A stretch of 64,000 bases of DNA from Macrothele yani (lineage: Eukaryota; Arthropoda; Arachnida; Araneae; Macrothelidae), in the NCBI GenBank assembly GCA_039090855.1, contig CM077002.1, positions 87,548,194-87,612,193 of the forward strand, written 5' to 3'. This document shows positions 23,077 to 34,010 of the stretch, in pieces. The notes under the pieces are model-generated. The model ran no database searches. It saw only the letters and a list, made by a program, of their open reading frames with translations, and was not told the origin of the DNA. The first letter of the stretch is position 1; each line of letters opens with the position of its first letter. A program made the translations under genes and the position numbers.

Positions 23077-23639
23077 ATGATCATGGTGACCTTTGACCTA
23101 TGCATCAGACCCTGTCGACCCGGTCGAAGTCAACGGATCTTGCTAGTCATGTGCTTCGTTCGGTGTTACACAATCCGTCATGCAAAGGAAACGTACCACG
23201 TGCCAACACGTGCGTTCAATTTACATTACATTGCCTTTGAAATGAGAAATAATTACAGAAAATATTACTACCTGGAAATAATTAGTGGGGCCCGACTCCG
23301 TCACCTTACAGTTTGTTTTTTTGTTTTTGGTTTAATTCTTTTTCCCAAGAAAGATTGGTTAAATTTCGTGTATCACTGTCTCTAAAAGATTCGTTAAAGC
23401 GCTAATATAATATATCTTGGATTACATCCAAATTGTACCACAGTCCTCTAAGGGTAACCTTATTGCATCGATCCTATTTCCTCACTATGTTTCAGAGCTT
23501 AGTCATATAGTCAACGCTGGAAGCTCTTTTTTATGATTCACCAACGGTAATGTAATCCAGAAAAACAAGTTAGTAAAATCGTGCAATGCATTGATTATGA
23601 TACGCTTTCCAACATACCAGAAAGCATTATTCAAGTTAT

Positions 23640-23810
23640 GAGGACAATGGCTGTAGAATAAACCTTGCTCCTATGACCTGACCTTTGACCCCATTTCCAT
23701 GATATTCAACAGAACCGGCAAAGAATAATTCCGGAACAACATGATAAAGTTTTGTCTCAATCGAAGCATTTTTACGTAAGTTATAACGCAATATCAGGAA
23801 CACCGAAGAT
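23640..23810 (+). repeat. diverged copy of the CCTGACCTTTGACCCC repeat
   Basis: Shares GACCTGACCTTTGACCCCAT and ATTTTTACGTAAGTTATAACGC landmarks with the tandem pair at 25377-25660. It is one unit of a dispersed ~140-bp sequence. Confidence 0.6.
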
Positions 23811-24247
23811 CGCTCGGTTAAAAGGGGATGAGCGCACATTTTTTTTAAATTTTGATATGTTGTTTCCAAGTATTGTAATGCTAAGTCGTTCAGTTGCACG
23901 TTGTCCCAAGTGTTCCAGTCGCTGAACACGTTCATCCGCAGTTTCGGTTGCAATTGGCTGTGATGAACGACTTCGTAGTTCTTCCAAGCGCTGGTTACGT
24001 TCTTCGGATGATTCAGCTGCGATTCGCTGTCTATTTATTCGCCGCATTCGATCAGGTTTTCTTTCGATATAGATTCATTAAGGGTTATAATAACGTCGGA
24101 CATTATTTCCATGCTCCTCGCCTTAGCTGTTCGGAATGGTCTTTTTGTAGGCTGATCTTCTTCCAATGGAAGTGATCGGAAGCCATCGCCTCTTAAATGT
24201 GCAAGCTGTTCCATATTTACTTCTTCCGCTTGTTCTTGTTCCAACAC
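23781..24247 (-). pseudogene. STPR-like 23-residue-repeat protein fragment
   Basis: The frame from 24047 has two back-to-back 23-residue repeats with the pattern RQRIAAESSEERNQRLEELR and QPIATETADERVQRLEHL, followed by a partial third (QRATERL). This matches the score-and-three peptide repeat (STPR) first described in an arthropod DNA-binding protein (FMBP-1) and also found in transposon-encoded proteins. Upstream, in another frame (24247-24035), is an acidic segment with GDGFRSLPLEEDQPTKRP. There is no further domain, start or stop context. It is probably a remnant of a mobile-element protein, but a captured host exon cannot be excluded. Confidence 0.45.
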
Positions 24248-24588
24248 TGCCGTATTCTACTTATTCTTCTTATTGAAGTTGAGACATCCACGTTCCGTAG
24301 GGGGTCGACCAACCATATTTTTTTCATATTGTTTTACCATCCACGTGACATTTTGTTAATAGTAACTAATAAAATGAACTAATCATATTTTAGCACAGTG
24401 GATACGCTCGTCATCAAGTGACTATTCAAAAACGGAACAAAAAAATGCTGTATTAACAGTTTACCTTTTGAAGGAAAAAACACATCAGCGTTCCGCTGCT
24501 TATATTGTACTACGCATCAACTACAAGCAGCTGGCACAACTCACTTTTTGTTCTAGAAGAAAATAGAGGTAAATTGTAACACGCACAC

Positions 24589-24705
24589 AACGCGTGACGT
24601 AATAAGGCAGATGGTCGCGAGAGTGTGACGTCATAAAACGCGTGACGTAATGAGGCAGATGGCGTGACTGCGCGCCAACATCTCAATCGCGAGAGTGTGA
24701 CGTCA
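24589..24705. repeat. two-unit repeat with CRE-type TGACGTCA sites
   Basis: Two copies of a unit (ACGCGTGACGTAAT, AGGCAGATGG, TCGCGAGAGTG then TGACGTCATA) at about 24589-24637 and 24638-24709, the second with a ~20-bp insertion. TGACGTCA palindromes lie at 24626-24633 and 24698-24705. A third lies at 25120-25127 in the loop of the next MITE. No promoter or gene is evident nearby. Confidence 0.6.
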
Positions 24706-24926
24706 TAAGATTTCTAAGCATGGGAAACATTAATAGGACGACGCCATGACACTAAAAACGTGGTAACTCGAGGTGGTTATTTAATCCACTAAACGAATTT
24801 TCCCAAAGTCGAGATCAAGCTAAATCGATTTCTAGTACCAGAAAACAGTAGGTTAACGACTTTCATCAAAATCCTTAGAGCCGTTTTCAAGATAAAATTT
24901 ACATACATACAAGAATTGCTCCTTTA

Positions 24927-25356
24927 AGGTGGACGTCAAGTAATTTTGCTTCCTGTACTTCCAGTGGAAAAACTTCTGTACACATTTTCTTCACAATTAA
25001 TGCGTTCCCAAGGATGAAAATTTGAGCATCGATTAAAATAGCTTCATTTTATAACATGGAATACTTAATATTTTCTAAAACATAACCATAATTATGCAAT
25101 CCAACATTTGTTTGTCTACTGACGTCATCAAAGTACAGGTCGTGCCATCTTTTTTCTGGTTTCAACACCACCAAAGGAAAAGTTTAATATAATTATAGTT
25201 ATGTTTTAGAACATATTAAGTATTCCAAGTTATAACATGAAGTTATTTTAATCGATGTTAAAATTTCCATCCTTGGGAACACATTAATTGTGAAGGAAAT
25301 GTGTACAAAAGTTTTCTATTGGAAGTATAGGAAGCAAAATTACTTGACGTCCACCT
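24927..25356. mobile_element. MITE with ~168-bp inverted repeats
   Basis: Arms 24927-25095 and 25189-25356 are inverted copies, about 90% identical, with outer ends AGGTGGACGTCAAGTAATTT. The 93-bp loop contains TGACGTCA and no gene. The whole 430-bp unit is non-coding, so it must depend on transposase supplied elsewhere. The superfamily is not assigned because no clear target duplication is visible. Confidence 0.85.
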
Positions 25357-25376
25357 CAATAGTATGGGATAAGGGC

Positions 25377-25660
25377 GATGGAATGGATCCCAATCCTATG
25401 TCCTGACCTTTGACCCCATTTCATGCATTTTAAATAGGGTTCGTCCCCAGGTGGTCCCCTACTGCATACTGAAATGTCATCGAAATCGAACCATATTTAC
25501 GCAAGTTATGACGCATAACGGCAATGGAATGAATCCCGCTCCTACGTCGTGACATTTAACACCATTGGTCCCATTTTCAATAGGGTTCGTCCCCAGGTAG
25601 TCCCCTACCACATACTAAAATTTCATCAAAATCGAACCATTTTTACGCGAGTTATGGTGC
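25377..25660 (+). repeat. tandem pair of ~140-bp units
   Basis: Two consecutive units share AATGGAATG(A/G)ATCCC, GACNTTTNACNCCATT, TAGGGTTCGTCCCCAGGT, GTCCCCTAC, ATCGAACCAT and TTACGC(A/G)AGTTATG. They are followed by GGACAGATGGAAAGACGGAC, a common end of such arthropod tandem repeats. Third copy at 23640. Confidence 0.8.
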
Positions 25661-27503
25661 GGACAGATGGAAAGACGGACGAACGGAAAAAGCTGGAGCA
25701 TATACGCTTCTTCAGCCTACGGTTGGAAAGCGTAAAAAAGCATATATTTCTTGAACACTGCTGAAAATGCTCACAATTTGTAGAGAAATTATTTCGTCAT
25801 TTTTTATGACAATATTTAAAGTATGAGCCGCTCAAAGTATACATAAAATGCATAAGGGTTTTAGGTCGAAAAATTATGTTTTTTGAAGTCCATTGTGTTT
25901 TATCCTTCATAGTGGCTCCATTGTCATAGCATAAATGCTGAAATTTCAAGATTAAAAAATAATAATAATAAAGTTGTTGGTCCTTTGCCCGCGGTATCCG
26001 TTACAGAACAGAACAACAAAAACTATTCTCTGACTTCAAGTCGTTTTCTATTGAATTATATAATGAATTATTTTTACTAAAAAAATAAACTTGCCACGTA
26101 TAGCATTACGATTTCTCACTGTAAAACGTTTTCCTAACTTCTCCCACATCACCGATATTAATTTATCAACCGTAAAATTTGATTGAGGCGTCCATGCTTC
26201 AATGACTTTTCTACTGTCCGCTGTGTCTCACCTTCTTCCAGCCTGCCAATATATCTCCAAGCCGTTGGTTCCGGCACATCATGCAGCTGAGACATCGTTC
26301 GAACCGAAGACTTCAAGAAGCAAAATGTCACGATAAATGCGGAAGAGTAAGGGAGCCCTGGAAAATATTTTTGTTTTTATCTTAATCTGTGATTTAATAT
26401 GTATTCTGATTTTACAGGCGCTGATTTGCATAAGGATATGTATGATTCGGCTTTCTATGTCACACACGACTTTCGTTTTCCACGTTTGGCTTGCGTATCA
26501 TGCGATTGACTTGCATAATATCGTCAAAGTCACATGCTCCCCTAATCCAGAGATGTTTTATCGCATGGGCGTACCGGAGTTCGCCGGGGACCTCAGGCTC
26601 AGTCTGCGGGACCTCCATCAAACACCGTTTTAACTGAGTCGCGCAAGATATCTGCGTTACGCCATTTTTCCACCCAGACTCACATTGCAGAGAGCGTATT
26701 TTCTATTTCCTTTTTAATATTTGCCGAACCTAAAAGAGAAGGAGAGAAGGGAAACTGGGAAATACGGAAATGAAATAAAAAGACTTGTAGTTTAAAACAA
26801 ATTTAAACACAGTGCTCGGTTATTTTTGTAGGCCTACTGGGGATCTCATTCTCGTAAAAAAAAAAAAAAAAAATAGATGCAACGCAACCAAGCTTATTGC
26901 CCCGTGAGTGATTGTGGAAAATGAGCAAACCTGCATGGGGTCAGATGGTGCTCCAGCTGACGGATGGCGTCCCCACGGCCCTAGGTGAACATGTAGCTGT
27001 TTTTGGACTGCACTTGGCAGTTGACACTCTTTGGCCAATCCTGGCTCTTGCGTCATTAACCCCAATAAAAGAAACAAACAAACAAATAAGATGAGCTAAA
27101 ATGGTAAGTTTAAAGCCATTCTTGAACCTTACATTATTCTCCTCCCTCAAAACCTCGTGGTTTTAGTCTGGGTCACTAGACTAATCATACCACTGATGTG
27201 CCGTATCTTGAAGACATTCACATGCTTTTGCTGCGAGAACATTTTTTTTTCAATATATTTTTAGAAATTCATTTATTTCTTTGATTTATTTGTAATAAAT
27301 ATGTACTTATTTTGAATATTTTATTGTGGATTTACTGAAAATCAGAAAAATGTACCAATACCTTGAATTTCACTCGACTTTGATCAGCTACGTGCTTCTA
27401 CTTAACCTCCACTTTTTCAAAGTCCGGGATTAATGTCGCATAATTATTTCCTCTCTTCCCGCCTTCGTAATATGACGAAATTTTTACATAAACGTTACGG
27501 TAC
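25661..27503. other. spacer with a possible transposase scrap and a short retroelement tail
   Basis: Minus strand 26120-26300 reads MSQLHDVPEPTAWRYIGRLEEG then VEKSLKHGRLNQI, which resembles a helix-turn-helix of a Tc1/mariner-like transposase. It has stops on either side and the call is weak. 26876-27092 ends in ATTAACCCCAATAAAAG and an (AAAC)n tail, like a short retroelement end, and sits next to an 18-base A run at about 26857-26873. Nothing else is recognisable. Confidence 0.35.
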
Positions 27504-27576
27504 TTAGATGTACAAATAAGTTTTAAAACGTTTTAAGACAAAGCAACATGCAATTTGAGAGAAAACAACAATACCT

Positions 27577-28558
27577 TTAAAAATCAAAATATGCGCCGTC
27601 ATTATCGATCACCTTCCGCCATCGGTCGGGCAGCTGACGGATTTCAGCAATGAAGTCGTCAACCCATTTTTGCACATCGTCACATGTCCGGAACCGTACA
27701 ACAGACAAATCCTGTTGCGTTGATCGGAACAAATGATAGTCTGAAGGGGCTATGTCGGGACTAGAAGCCGAGTGCTCCAAAAATTCCCAGCCAAGCGTCA
27801 ATAATGTTTTCTTGACCGATTTCGCGACATGCGGCCTAGCGTTGTCATGCAGTAATTTCACGGGACACAATCCTTTGCATGTGAATGGACGTTTCCGACA
27901 GATTTCCTGGTTCAATGGCCGCAATGGTTGCTTATAGCGATCAGCAGTAAGAGTTTGATCCTGTTCCAATAGTTCATAATAGAGCACACCCTTCATATCC
28001 ACCAGATGCAGAGCAGAACTTTCTTGGAGTGAATATTGCGTTTCGGTGTCGAAGTCGTTGCATGCTTCACTGGGGTCTATCCAGTGTTTCTTTTTTTTTT
28101 TTTTGCGTTTGGGATTGTCGTACCATATCCACTTTTCATCACCCGTAACGATTTTCCACATTAAATACTTTCTGTGTTGTTCATTCAACAGATTCAACCA
28201 CTTCATGGCACGCTCATCCTTGTTCCTCTGGCTCAGGTCATGTAGCACCCATTTTCCTTCCTTCTGAATCTTTCCTATTGCGCGTAAACGATTGGAAATG
28301 ATTTGTTGAGTTACCCCAGTTGTTCAGTTAGTTCTTTTTGCGTTTCAGACGAATCTTCTTCCAGCAATGCTTGCAATTCCTCATGTGCAACCTTCTGCGG
28401 GGTGCCCCTACGTTCTCGATCGCTAACATCAAAATCACCTGCTTTAAACCATGTGAACCAAAACTCATACGTGTTTTTCGATACAGTATTCTCCCCCAGA
28501 ACAGAACATATCGATGCACACGCTTTCACAGCACTTTTTCCTTGGTGAATATCGTAAC
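27577..28558 (-). pseudogene. mariner DD34D transposase, main segment
   Basis: Minus-strand reading. The N-terminal helix-turn-helix part is 28558-28311 (YDIHQGKSAVKACASICSVL, NTYEFWFTWFKAGDFDVSD, GTPQKVAHEELQALL). A frame shift follows between 28311 and 28248. The catalytic part is one frame down to 27577: VTGDEKWIWYDNPK (first Asp), DMKGVLYYELLEQ, KLLHDNARPHVAKSV (second Asp), SPDIAPSDYHLFRS (third Asp). All three Asp survive. A poly-Lys run (28087-28102) reflects slippage in an A tract. The first ~13 codons lie at 31256-31293 beyond the hAT. Mariner transposase cuts and pastes its own ends at TA. Confidence 0.9.
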
Positions 28559-28565
28559 GAATGCA

Positions 28566-31162
28566 CAGGGCCGGATCTAGGGGGGCGTAGGTGGGCAGCT
28601 GTCCCGGGCAGCAATCTGGAGGGGGTGGCACGGCAATTCGAGCCGATCATAACTTTAACCAGGAAACGTTTTAGCAATGTTAAATCGCCGAGTGGAAAAA
28701 AAAAGCCAAAATTCATCATCATCATCATGAAAAAATTTGCTTCTACATCTAAATTATCGTAAAAAAAACTACCAAGGTCGATAACAATTGGCTCTGGGAT
28801 TATAGAATTAAACAGCAGGGACTTCAGGACTTCAAGAAACGAGTTGCTACCTTCGGGGAACGAGAAGGGTGCACTTTAACTACAGCTTATCCTTCAAAAA
28901 CACAAGGGAGTTTCGTAAACCTGATATTACTTTTATCAAAGCGCAACTCTACGTTACAAAATACATTGGAAAATTTGAAAAAGGGGCAAGTGAGTTACTT
29001 GTCCAGTAACATTCAAATTGAAATCATAGAACTCATGGCCGAAAAAGTATGTGAAGTAATAATAAAAGAGATATTATCTGCGAAATACTTCACTATTATG
29101 TTTGATGCCACGTGTGATGTATCTCACTGTGAGCAGATGAGTGAGGTCATTCGGTACGTAAAAATTGACGAAAGTGGAAAATGCGAAATAAAAGAAAGTT
29201 TTATTGACTTCATAGACTTACACGGTAAAACTGGAGAATATATATCTCATACAATTCTAAGTAAATTAGAGAGAGATCGCCTAAGATAGCCGATTGTCGA
29301 GGAGAATCTTATGACAACGGATTAAACATGGCTGGTATTTACAAAGGAGTCCAGGCGAGGATACAAGAAAAAAACATGTTTGCGGTGTTTGTGCCGTGCG
29401 TAGCGCACTCACTCAATCTGGTGGGTGCGCATGCTGCTTCTAGCTGCCAAAAAGCGTCGTACCTTTTCGGTATTGTGCAAAGGGTATATTCTGCTTTTTT
29501 GCATCATCGACTGCACGATGGGAAATTATGAAGAAATACACCGGAAGTAACTTAAAAGGAACCAGCCATACAAGATGGTCTGCCAAACGGGAATCTATAT
29601 GGATGCTCTGTAAAGGAATTTGACTAAAGTGGCTCAAGGACTTAAAGAAATAAAAAGCGGAAATTTCCCTCCAGAAGTTAAGTCTGATGCAGGGTGTCTT
29701 TTTCACGCTATAACAGATTTTAAGTTCATCCTGAATCTTGTTATATGGAATTCTATACTGAGAGAAGTTAATCGTATAAATATCGAAATTCAAAAAAGCG
29801 ACATAATATTGAGCAGATCAATCTGTTTAATGGAAGGTTTGATCGCTACTTTGCACAGAATACGAAATTGTAGCTTTGAAGGTTGGCTTGACGAAGCAAC
29901 AAATATTGCAGCTGTATAATATCTGTTGAGGCAGCGTTGCAAGAAAAAGGAAATCTAAGAGGAAGAAGACGGCCAGCGAAATTGGAAATAATGAATCCTG
30001 CTTGTTTTCGTCAGAAGAACTGTTCAAGCAAGACATAAATATTATTTTCGACCGAATGCTAATCGAAGTGAAAGCTAGAACTGAAAGCACCAAAACCCTA
30101 AACACAGATTTCTCTTTTCTTTGCGGGGAGAAAATAATGAAAATGAACAGTGGAGACTTAAAAATGTGCGCAAACTATTCCAAAGATTTAAATGGGCTGG
30201 AATTTTCTTTGGAACTTGAATCACTTAAAGATCAAGCACAGTATTTTTGTAAAAATCTAGATCAGTTGAGTTGCACTGATTTACTATCTGTGATTCATAC
30301 GAATGGGTTACAAAATGCATTCCCTAACTTTTTCATTAAGAATATATACTACTCTGCTAACAACGTCAGAGACATGTGAAAGGACGTTTAGCAAAATGAA
30401 GCTTATAAAATCATATCTCAGATCAACAATGCACCAAGATCGCCTATCAAGCCTAGCAATTTTATCTATAGAGAGTGACATAACAAATACAAGCAGTTTT
30501 GAGGATGTCGTAAAAACTTTAGCGGAAAAAATGGTTAGGAAAGTTAAATTTTGAAATCTATCAAGTTTCACCTCGCCAGTCCATTGTAAAATATGTTTCT
30601 TAAACTTTTCTTTTTGCCTAGTGCCTATATATTCGGATATTTATTTTTAGTGATAAGTGAATTTATATTTATCACCGAAATGTACATATATATCTTACCA
30701 CCAAAATCCCCGTTTGCAGATCAAATTTAATATTTTCCTGCTGATGTGTTTTTTGAACAATTATTTCTGCTGATATATTCGGATTATTTATTTTTAATGG
30801 TAAGTACATTTCTATTTGCCTTATTTACCGACCACCATATAACCGCCAAATGTCGTTACTTTTTTGCCTTTAAATGTTTATAATTTTATTAAGTTTAAAA
30901 TAAAGTGTCAAAAAAGATTTTTATGAAAGCAAATTTTTATGTCAGGATAATAATTAACTATTTCTGATCCTGAAAACATTCCAAACTTTACGGTTATTAT
31001 GCTATTTTTTTTAACTGAAAACATATTTGGGACATCGTCATTTAATTAATTTTTGCTAATAAAAATTTATATGCACATACGTGTGTATATTTATATCATT
31101 GTGCTAATTTTCGTCAAAAATGTATGAGCATATAGTTTTAATGTGCTATTTCTGGTTAATAA

Positions 31163-31204
<42 letters not shown>

Positions 31205-31255
31205 GGGCGGCATTTCTTCCTTTTGCCCTCCAAAAATTTTCTAGATCGGGCACTG
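28566..31255 (+). mobile_element. hAT transposon with perfect 8-bp target duplication
   Basis: Ends CAGGGCCGGATCTAG (28566) and CAGTGCCCGATCTAG (minus, from 31255) match 13 of 15. CGAATGCA is repeated exactly at 28558-28565 and 31256-31263. The 8-bp duplication and CAGGGCC-type ends are diagnostic of hAT. It sits in codon-level context inside the mariner gene. Length 2,690 bp. Confidence 0.96.
28780..30554 (+). pseudogene. hAT transposase pseudogene (DUF4371/ZMYM1-like)
   Basis: Pieces in order: LENLKKGQVSYLSSNIQIEI with SAKYFTIMFDATCDVSHCEQ (first catalytic Asp region, 28966-29289); CRGESYDNGLNMAGIYKGVQ and FVPCVAHSLNLVGAHAAS (second Asp region, 29290-29531); a helical middle part (29620-30379); and the C-terminal dimerisation segment TSETCERTFSKMKLIKSYLR with RLSSLAILSIE (30363-30554). 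CERTFSKMK carries the conserved Glu. Several frame changes and stops separate the pieces. The N-terminal TTF/BED zinc finger expected in this group is not visible. This is the type often annotated as zinc finger MYM-type protein 1-like. Confidence 0.88.
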
Positions 31256-31293
31256 CGAATGCAGTGTCGAATAAACGCAGTATCGCTTTCCAT
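31256..31293 (-). pseudogene. first codons of the split mariner transposase
   Basis: ATG at 31291-31293 (minus) opens MESDTAFIRHCIR and then reaches the hAT boundary. The frame is the one that continues at 28558 with YDIHQGK, so the two parts join exactly across one copy of the 8-bp duplication. The mariner 5' untranslated region and terminal repeat follow to 31471. Confidence 0.88.
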
Positions 31294-31609
31294 CTTTCAC
31301 CTACCGATGTGCAAGTGCGTTTGACTGTTGGTGTGTTGGGTAAACTTCCGTGTCACATTTTATACTCTGGACCAGTTACGGTCACATGACAACAACGCGG
31401 AGGAATGTCGGATATGTAAATTAGCGGTATACGTCACAAAAAAACGCGTTAAAACTTATTTCTACACCTAATACACGGTATATCAATTACATATGGAAAT
31501 CTATTGCTAAAGCACACTGTAAGAAATTTTACCGTATTTCCTTGAGATGTAAAGGAAAAGTTATACCTAGCAATATTGTTATGGTTTTAGAAGATACAAT
31601 GGAATTCTA

Positions 31610-32468
31610 CGGAATGTTTCAAAACTAATGGAACAAACTTTAAGGGGTGATATAGAACACATCGAAACAAGCACTTTTCGTCATAGAATGCATTGTCGCA
31701 AGTTACGCGGTTAGGCGCTGGAGGGCGCTTTCCGTTTCCCCACACACGCCAAAGAAGCATATCTTTTACCGGAACGTCTGGATAGGAGGCTGTACCTTTT
31801 TTTCCCTTGAACAAGTCTTGCCTGAATTGATCCAGCATGTACCAGCAGCCGTCCGCCGTAAAATGTGGTTCCAGCATGATGGAGCGCCAGCTCATTGCAG
31901 CACTCAGGTGCGTGATTACTTGAACGCCACATTTCCAGGCCAATGGATTGGCCGAGGTGGACTCATCGCTTGGCCCACACGATCACCAAATCTGTACCCT
32001 CTGAATTTCTTTTTATGGGGACATATTAAGTCCGTAATGTACGACACTCCCATTGATTCAAATGAGGAACTAGTCGGCAGACTTTCAGTCGCTGCTGCAG
32101 CTGTCCGGGAAATGCCTGGTATTTTCCACAACATACCGGCATCTTTACGTCGACGATGCGAAGCGTGTATCAGGAGTGGCTGTCGCTCTTTTGAACAGCT
32201 TTTGTAAATGTAATTAATTTCAGTATTTACTTATTAATGTTTGCAAATTTGGTGTAATTTTGTGATGTCACGTTTTTTCTCTTATTTTTTCTGCAATAAA
32301 GCTTTGTTTTGATTTGTTGTGCCATTCCTGTCTTTGCGTTGCGAAAGACGGCGTGTTGTGAAAACGGAAAGCGCCCTCCAGCGCCTAACCGCGTAACTTG
32401 AAAAAGTGCTTGTTTCGGAGTGTTCTATCACCCCTTAAAGTTTGTTCCATTAGTTTTGAAACACCCTG
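31610..32468 (+). mobile_element. internally deleted mariner-like element with >100-bp inverted repeats
   Basis: 31610-31737 and 32362-32468 are inverted repeats of about 128 and 107 bp, with near-identical outer sequence TGTTTCAAAACTAATGGAAC. TA lies outside both ends. At 859 bp it is too short for a full transposase, and the N-terminal half is missing. Confidence 0.87.
31740..32207 (+). pseudogene. mariner-like transposase, C-terminal half, catalytic residue lost
   Basis: Starts mid-protein with a PERLDRRLY-like segment, then from 31818 one open frame: LPELIQHVPAAVRRKMWF, FQHDGAPAHCS (second Asp), WIGRGGLIAWPTRSPNLYPL and NFFLWGHIKSVMYDTP, ending SFEQLL. Family members normally have SPDLxPLDFFLWG; here both Asp positions are Asn, so the third catalytic Asp is gone. 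This type is often annotated with DUF4817 in arthropods. Related remnants are at 59370-59714 and 61640-62690. Confidence 0.85.
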
Positions 32469-32646
32469 TATATAGGTGCAGGAGCGCGGGACGGCAGGGG
32501 AGAGCCTCCTTCCACGACGCGCCGGGGCCTCAGAGATTCTTAAAGCATCCCTGCCCTAATCATTTTGAGCAGTGTAGTTTATCCAACAATGGAACCTGCG
32601 ACTGAACCACAATAAAATAAATTCAGAGAATGCGATATTTTTTTAA

Positions 32647-32742
32647 CATTTCAAGGGAGTTCAGTTTTCTTTTGAACCCATTTCAAGGGAGTTCAGTTTT
32701 CTTTTGAACCCATTTCAAGGGAGTTCAATTTTCTTTTGGACC
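32647..32742. repeat. 32-bp tandem repeat, three copies
   Basis: The unit CATTTCAAGGGAGTTCAGTT then TTCTTTTGAACC repeats at 32647, 32679 and 32711 with exact 32-bp spacing. The third copy carries two substitutions. Confidence 0.9.
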
Positions 32743-32913
32743 GTTTTTCATATTTTGTATTTTATTTTGTTTTATTTTATTGTTTTTACTTTCTGGCGTG
32801 TAAAAAGTATTCGCTAGTAGAATACTCGAAGCAAACAGAATATAAATTCTCAATTTGCTTGTACGACTTATTGGCCATCCATGTAACACCTCTCAGAAAA
32901 CTTGAAAATTTCA

Positions 32914-32989
32914 CCGCCCTGTAGCGCGAATCGAACCCGCATCTCCCGATTTCCGCTCGAGTATGCTAACCATTACACCACCCAGGACA
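32914..32989 (-). mobile_element. tRNA-like SINE head (family S3)
   Basis: The minus strand has an A box (TGGTGTAATGGTTAGCA), B box (GGGTTCGATTCGC) and complementary ends (GTCCTG with CAGGGC). A five-pair anticodon stem (CTCGA/TCGGG) exists, but the loop lacks the invariant U33, so a working tRNA is unlikely. It continues into non-tRNA sequence (TGAAATTTTC) as a SINE would. Confidence 0.55.
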
Positions 32990-33566
32990 GTTAAGTCCCA
33001 AGCAATGGAGACTAAGCAAACATAGCTTTGGAATCCGAACATCCTCATATTTTCGCTAGTCGAAGCATTCTTGCTTCCTAATAGCGTTTTGAGCCAACGC
33101 TGTGGGTCAGTGCCGCACCAGAAACACTCGGGGCTCCCCTGCAAAAAAAAAAATTTCGAGGCCCTTTTGCGAAAACATATTGGCTTTCAATTACTGAAAA
33201 TTTTTACATTCACATTATTTACTAGGCTTAATGGGCGTTTCAATAAATACAATTTTTTGGAACCTACAAGTATTTTTCGTATAACCAAAATTACTACACT
33301 TTATTGCGTGAAACACAAATGCGCTCATGGTAATTAAAATGATTGCCCTAGTTTCATGCCGATGCAAAGTGCTCCAAAACACTTACGTCAGACTTAATGA
33401 TATCATGCAAATTTTATTCTTTTAGAGAACCAAGGCCAGCCTCTTTGAAATAACTCACGATAACACACACACAAACGTAACTGCCGTGTGATAGTGTCTA
33501 ATGAATTTTTTCTGTTTATATGAACGTAAGTAAGCAAGTAAATAAGTAACAATTAAGAATTGTGGC

Positions 33567-33600
33567 CAGGGCCGTAGCTAGGTCCCAGAATATGATAGTG
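33567..33600 (+). mobile_element. isolated hAT terminus
   Basis: CAGGGCCGTAGCTAGGTCCC resembles the ends of the hAT at 35927-38847 (CAGGGCCGTGGCTAGAGGGG). It could be that element's distant 3' end, 5.3 kb away with later insertions between, but the 8-bp flanks (ATTGTGGC and CTCCCAGC) do not match. Better treated as an orphan end. Confidence 0.5.
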
Positions 33601-33827
33601 GTGCGATGAATACTCCCTTCTCGTTGGCTCGGAATGTAAGAGAGGCCGAGAGAGTAACAACGAGCAGTGGACTATGATGAAAAATAGGTTTTGGCCTGCT
33701 AAGATAATAATATCTTTTTTTTTCTCAGTAAGTTCTTTGAACTAGATATTTTAGGCATTTCAAAATTATTAGTGTTTTCCCTCCTCCTTAGTGCACCACT
33801 GAAGCCATATTAAGGAAACCAGTGTCG

Positions 33828-33904
33828 ACCTGGTGGCCGACTGGTACAAGGCGCAGACTTGTCTTCACTCGAATCAACCTGGTACCGGGTTCGAGTCGCA
33901 GGTG
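33828..33904 (+). mobile_element. tRNA-Leu/Ser-like SINE head (family S4)
   Basis: A box TGGCCGACTGGTACAAGG, B box GGGTTCGAGTCGC, complementary ends ACCTG/CAGGT and a long variable region. The layout is that of a class II tRNA (Leu or Ser). The arms are too degraded for a functional tRNA and the sequence continues as non-tRNA DNA. Confidence 0.5.
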
Positions 33905-34010
33905 TAACATAGATTGATGTGTGCAGCCTATCTTACGGCTCTGTTGCTTTCTGAAATCTGAAACCAGTAGCCCTGGCAACTGCTAATAGCATTAAGAACA
34001 GCTCTTGGCC

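Larger units (their letters stand above)
27504..31471 (-). mobile_element. mariner transposon interrupted by a hAT
   Basis: Terminal repeats TTAGATGTACAAATAAGTTT (27504) and TTAGGTGTAGAAATAAGTTT (from 31471, minus strand) match 20 of 22 positions; the right end is followed by TA. TTAGGT-type ends are standard for mariner. Without the hAT at 28566-31255 and one copy of its 8-bp duplication, the mariner would be about 1.27 kb, the normal size. Confidence 0.92.

Noticed and set aside
32914..32989. Functional tRNA gene
   Set aside because: Boxes and ends fit, but the anticodon loop lacks U33 and the sequence continues as a SINE; called a tRNA-like head instead.
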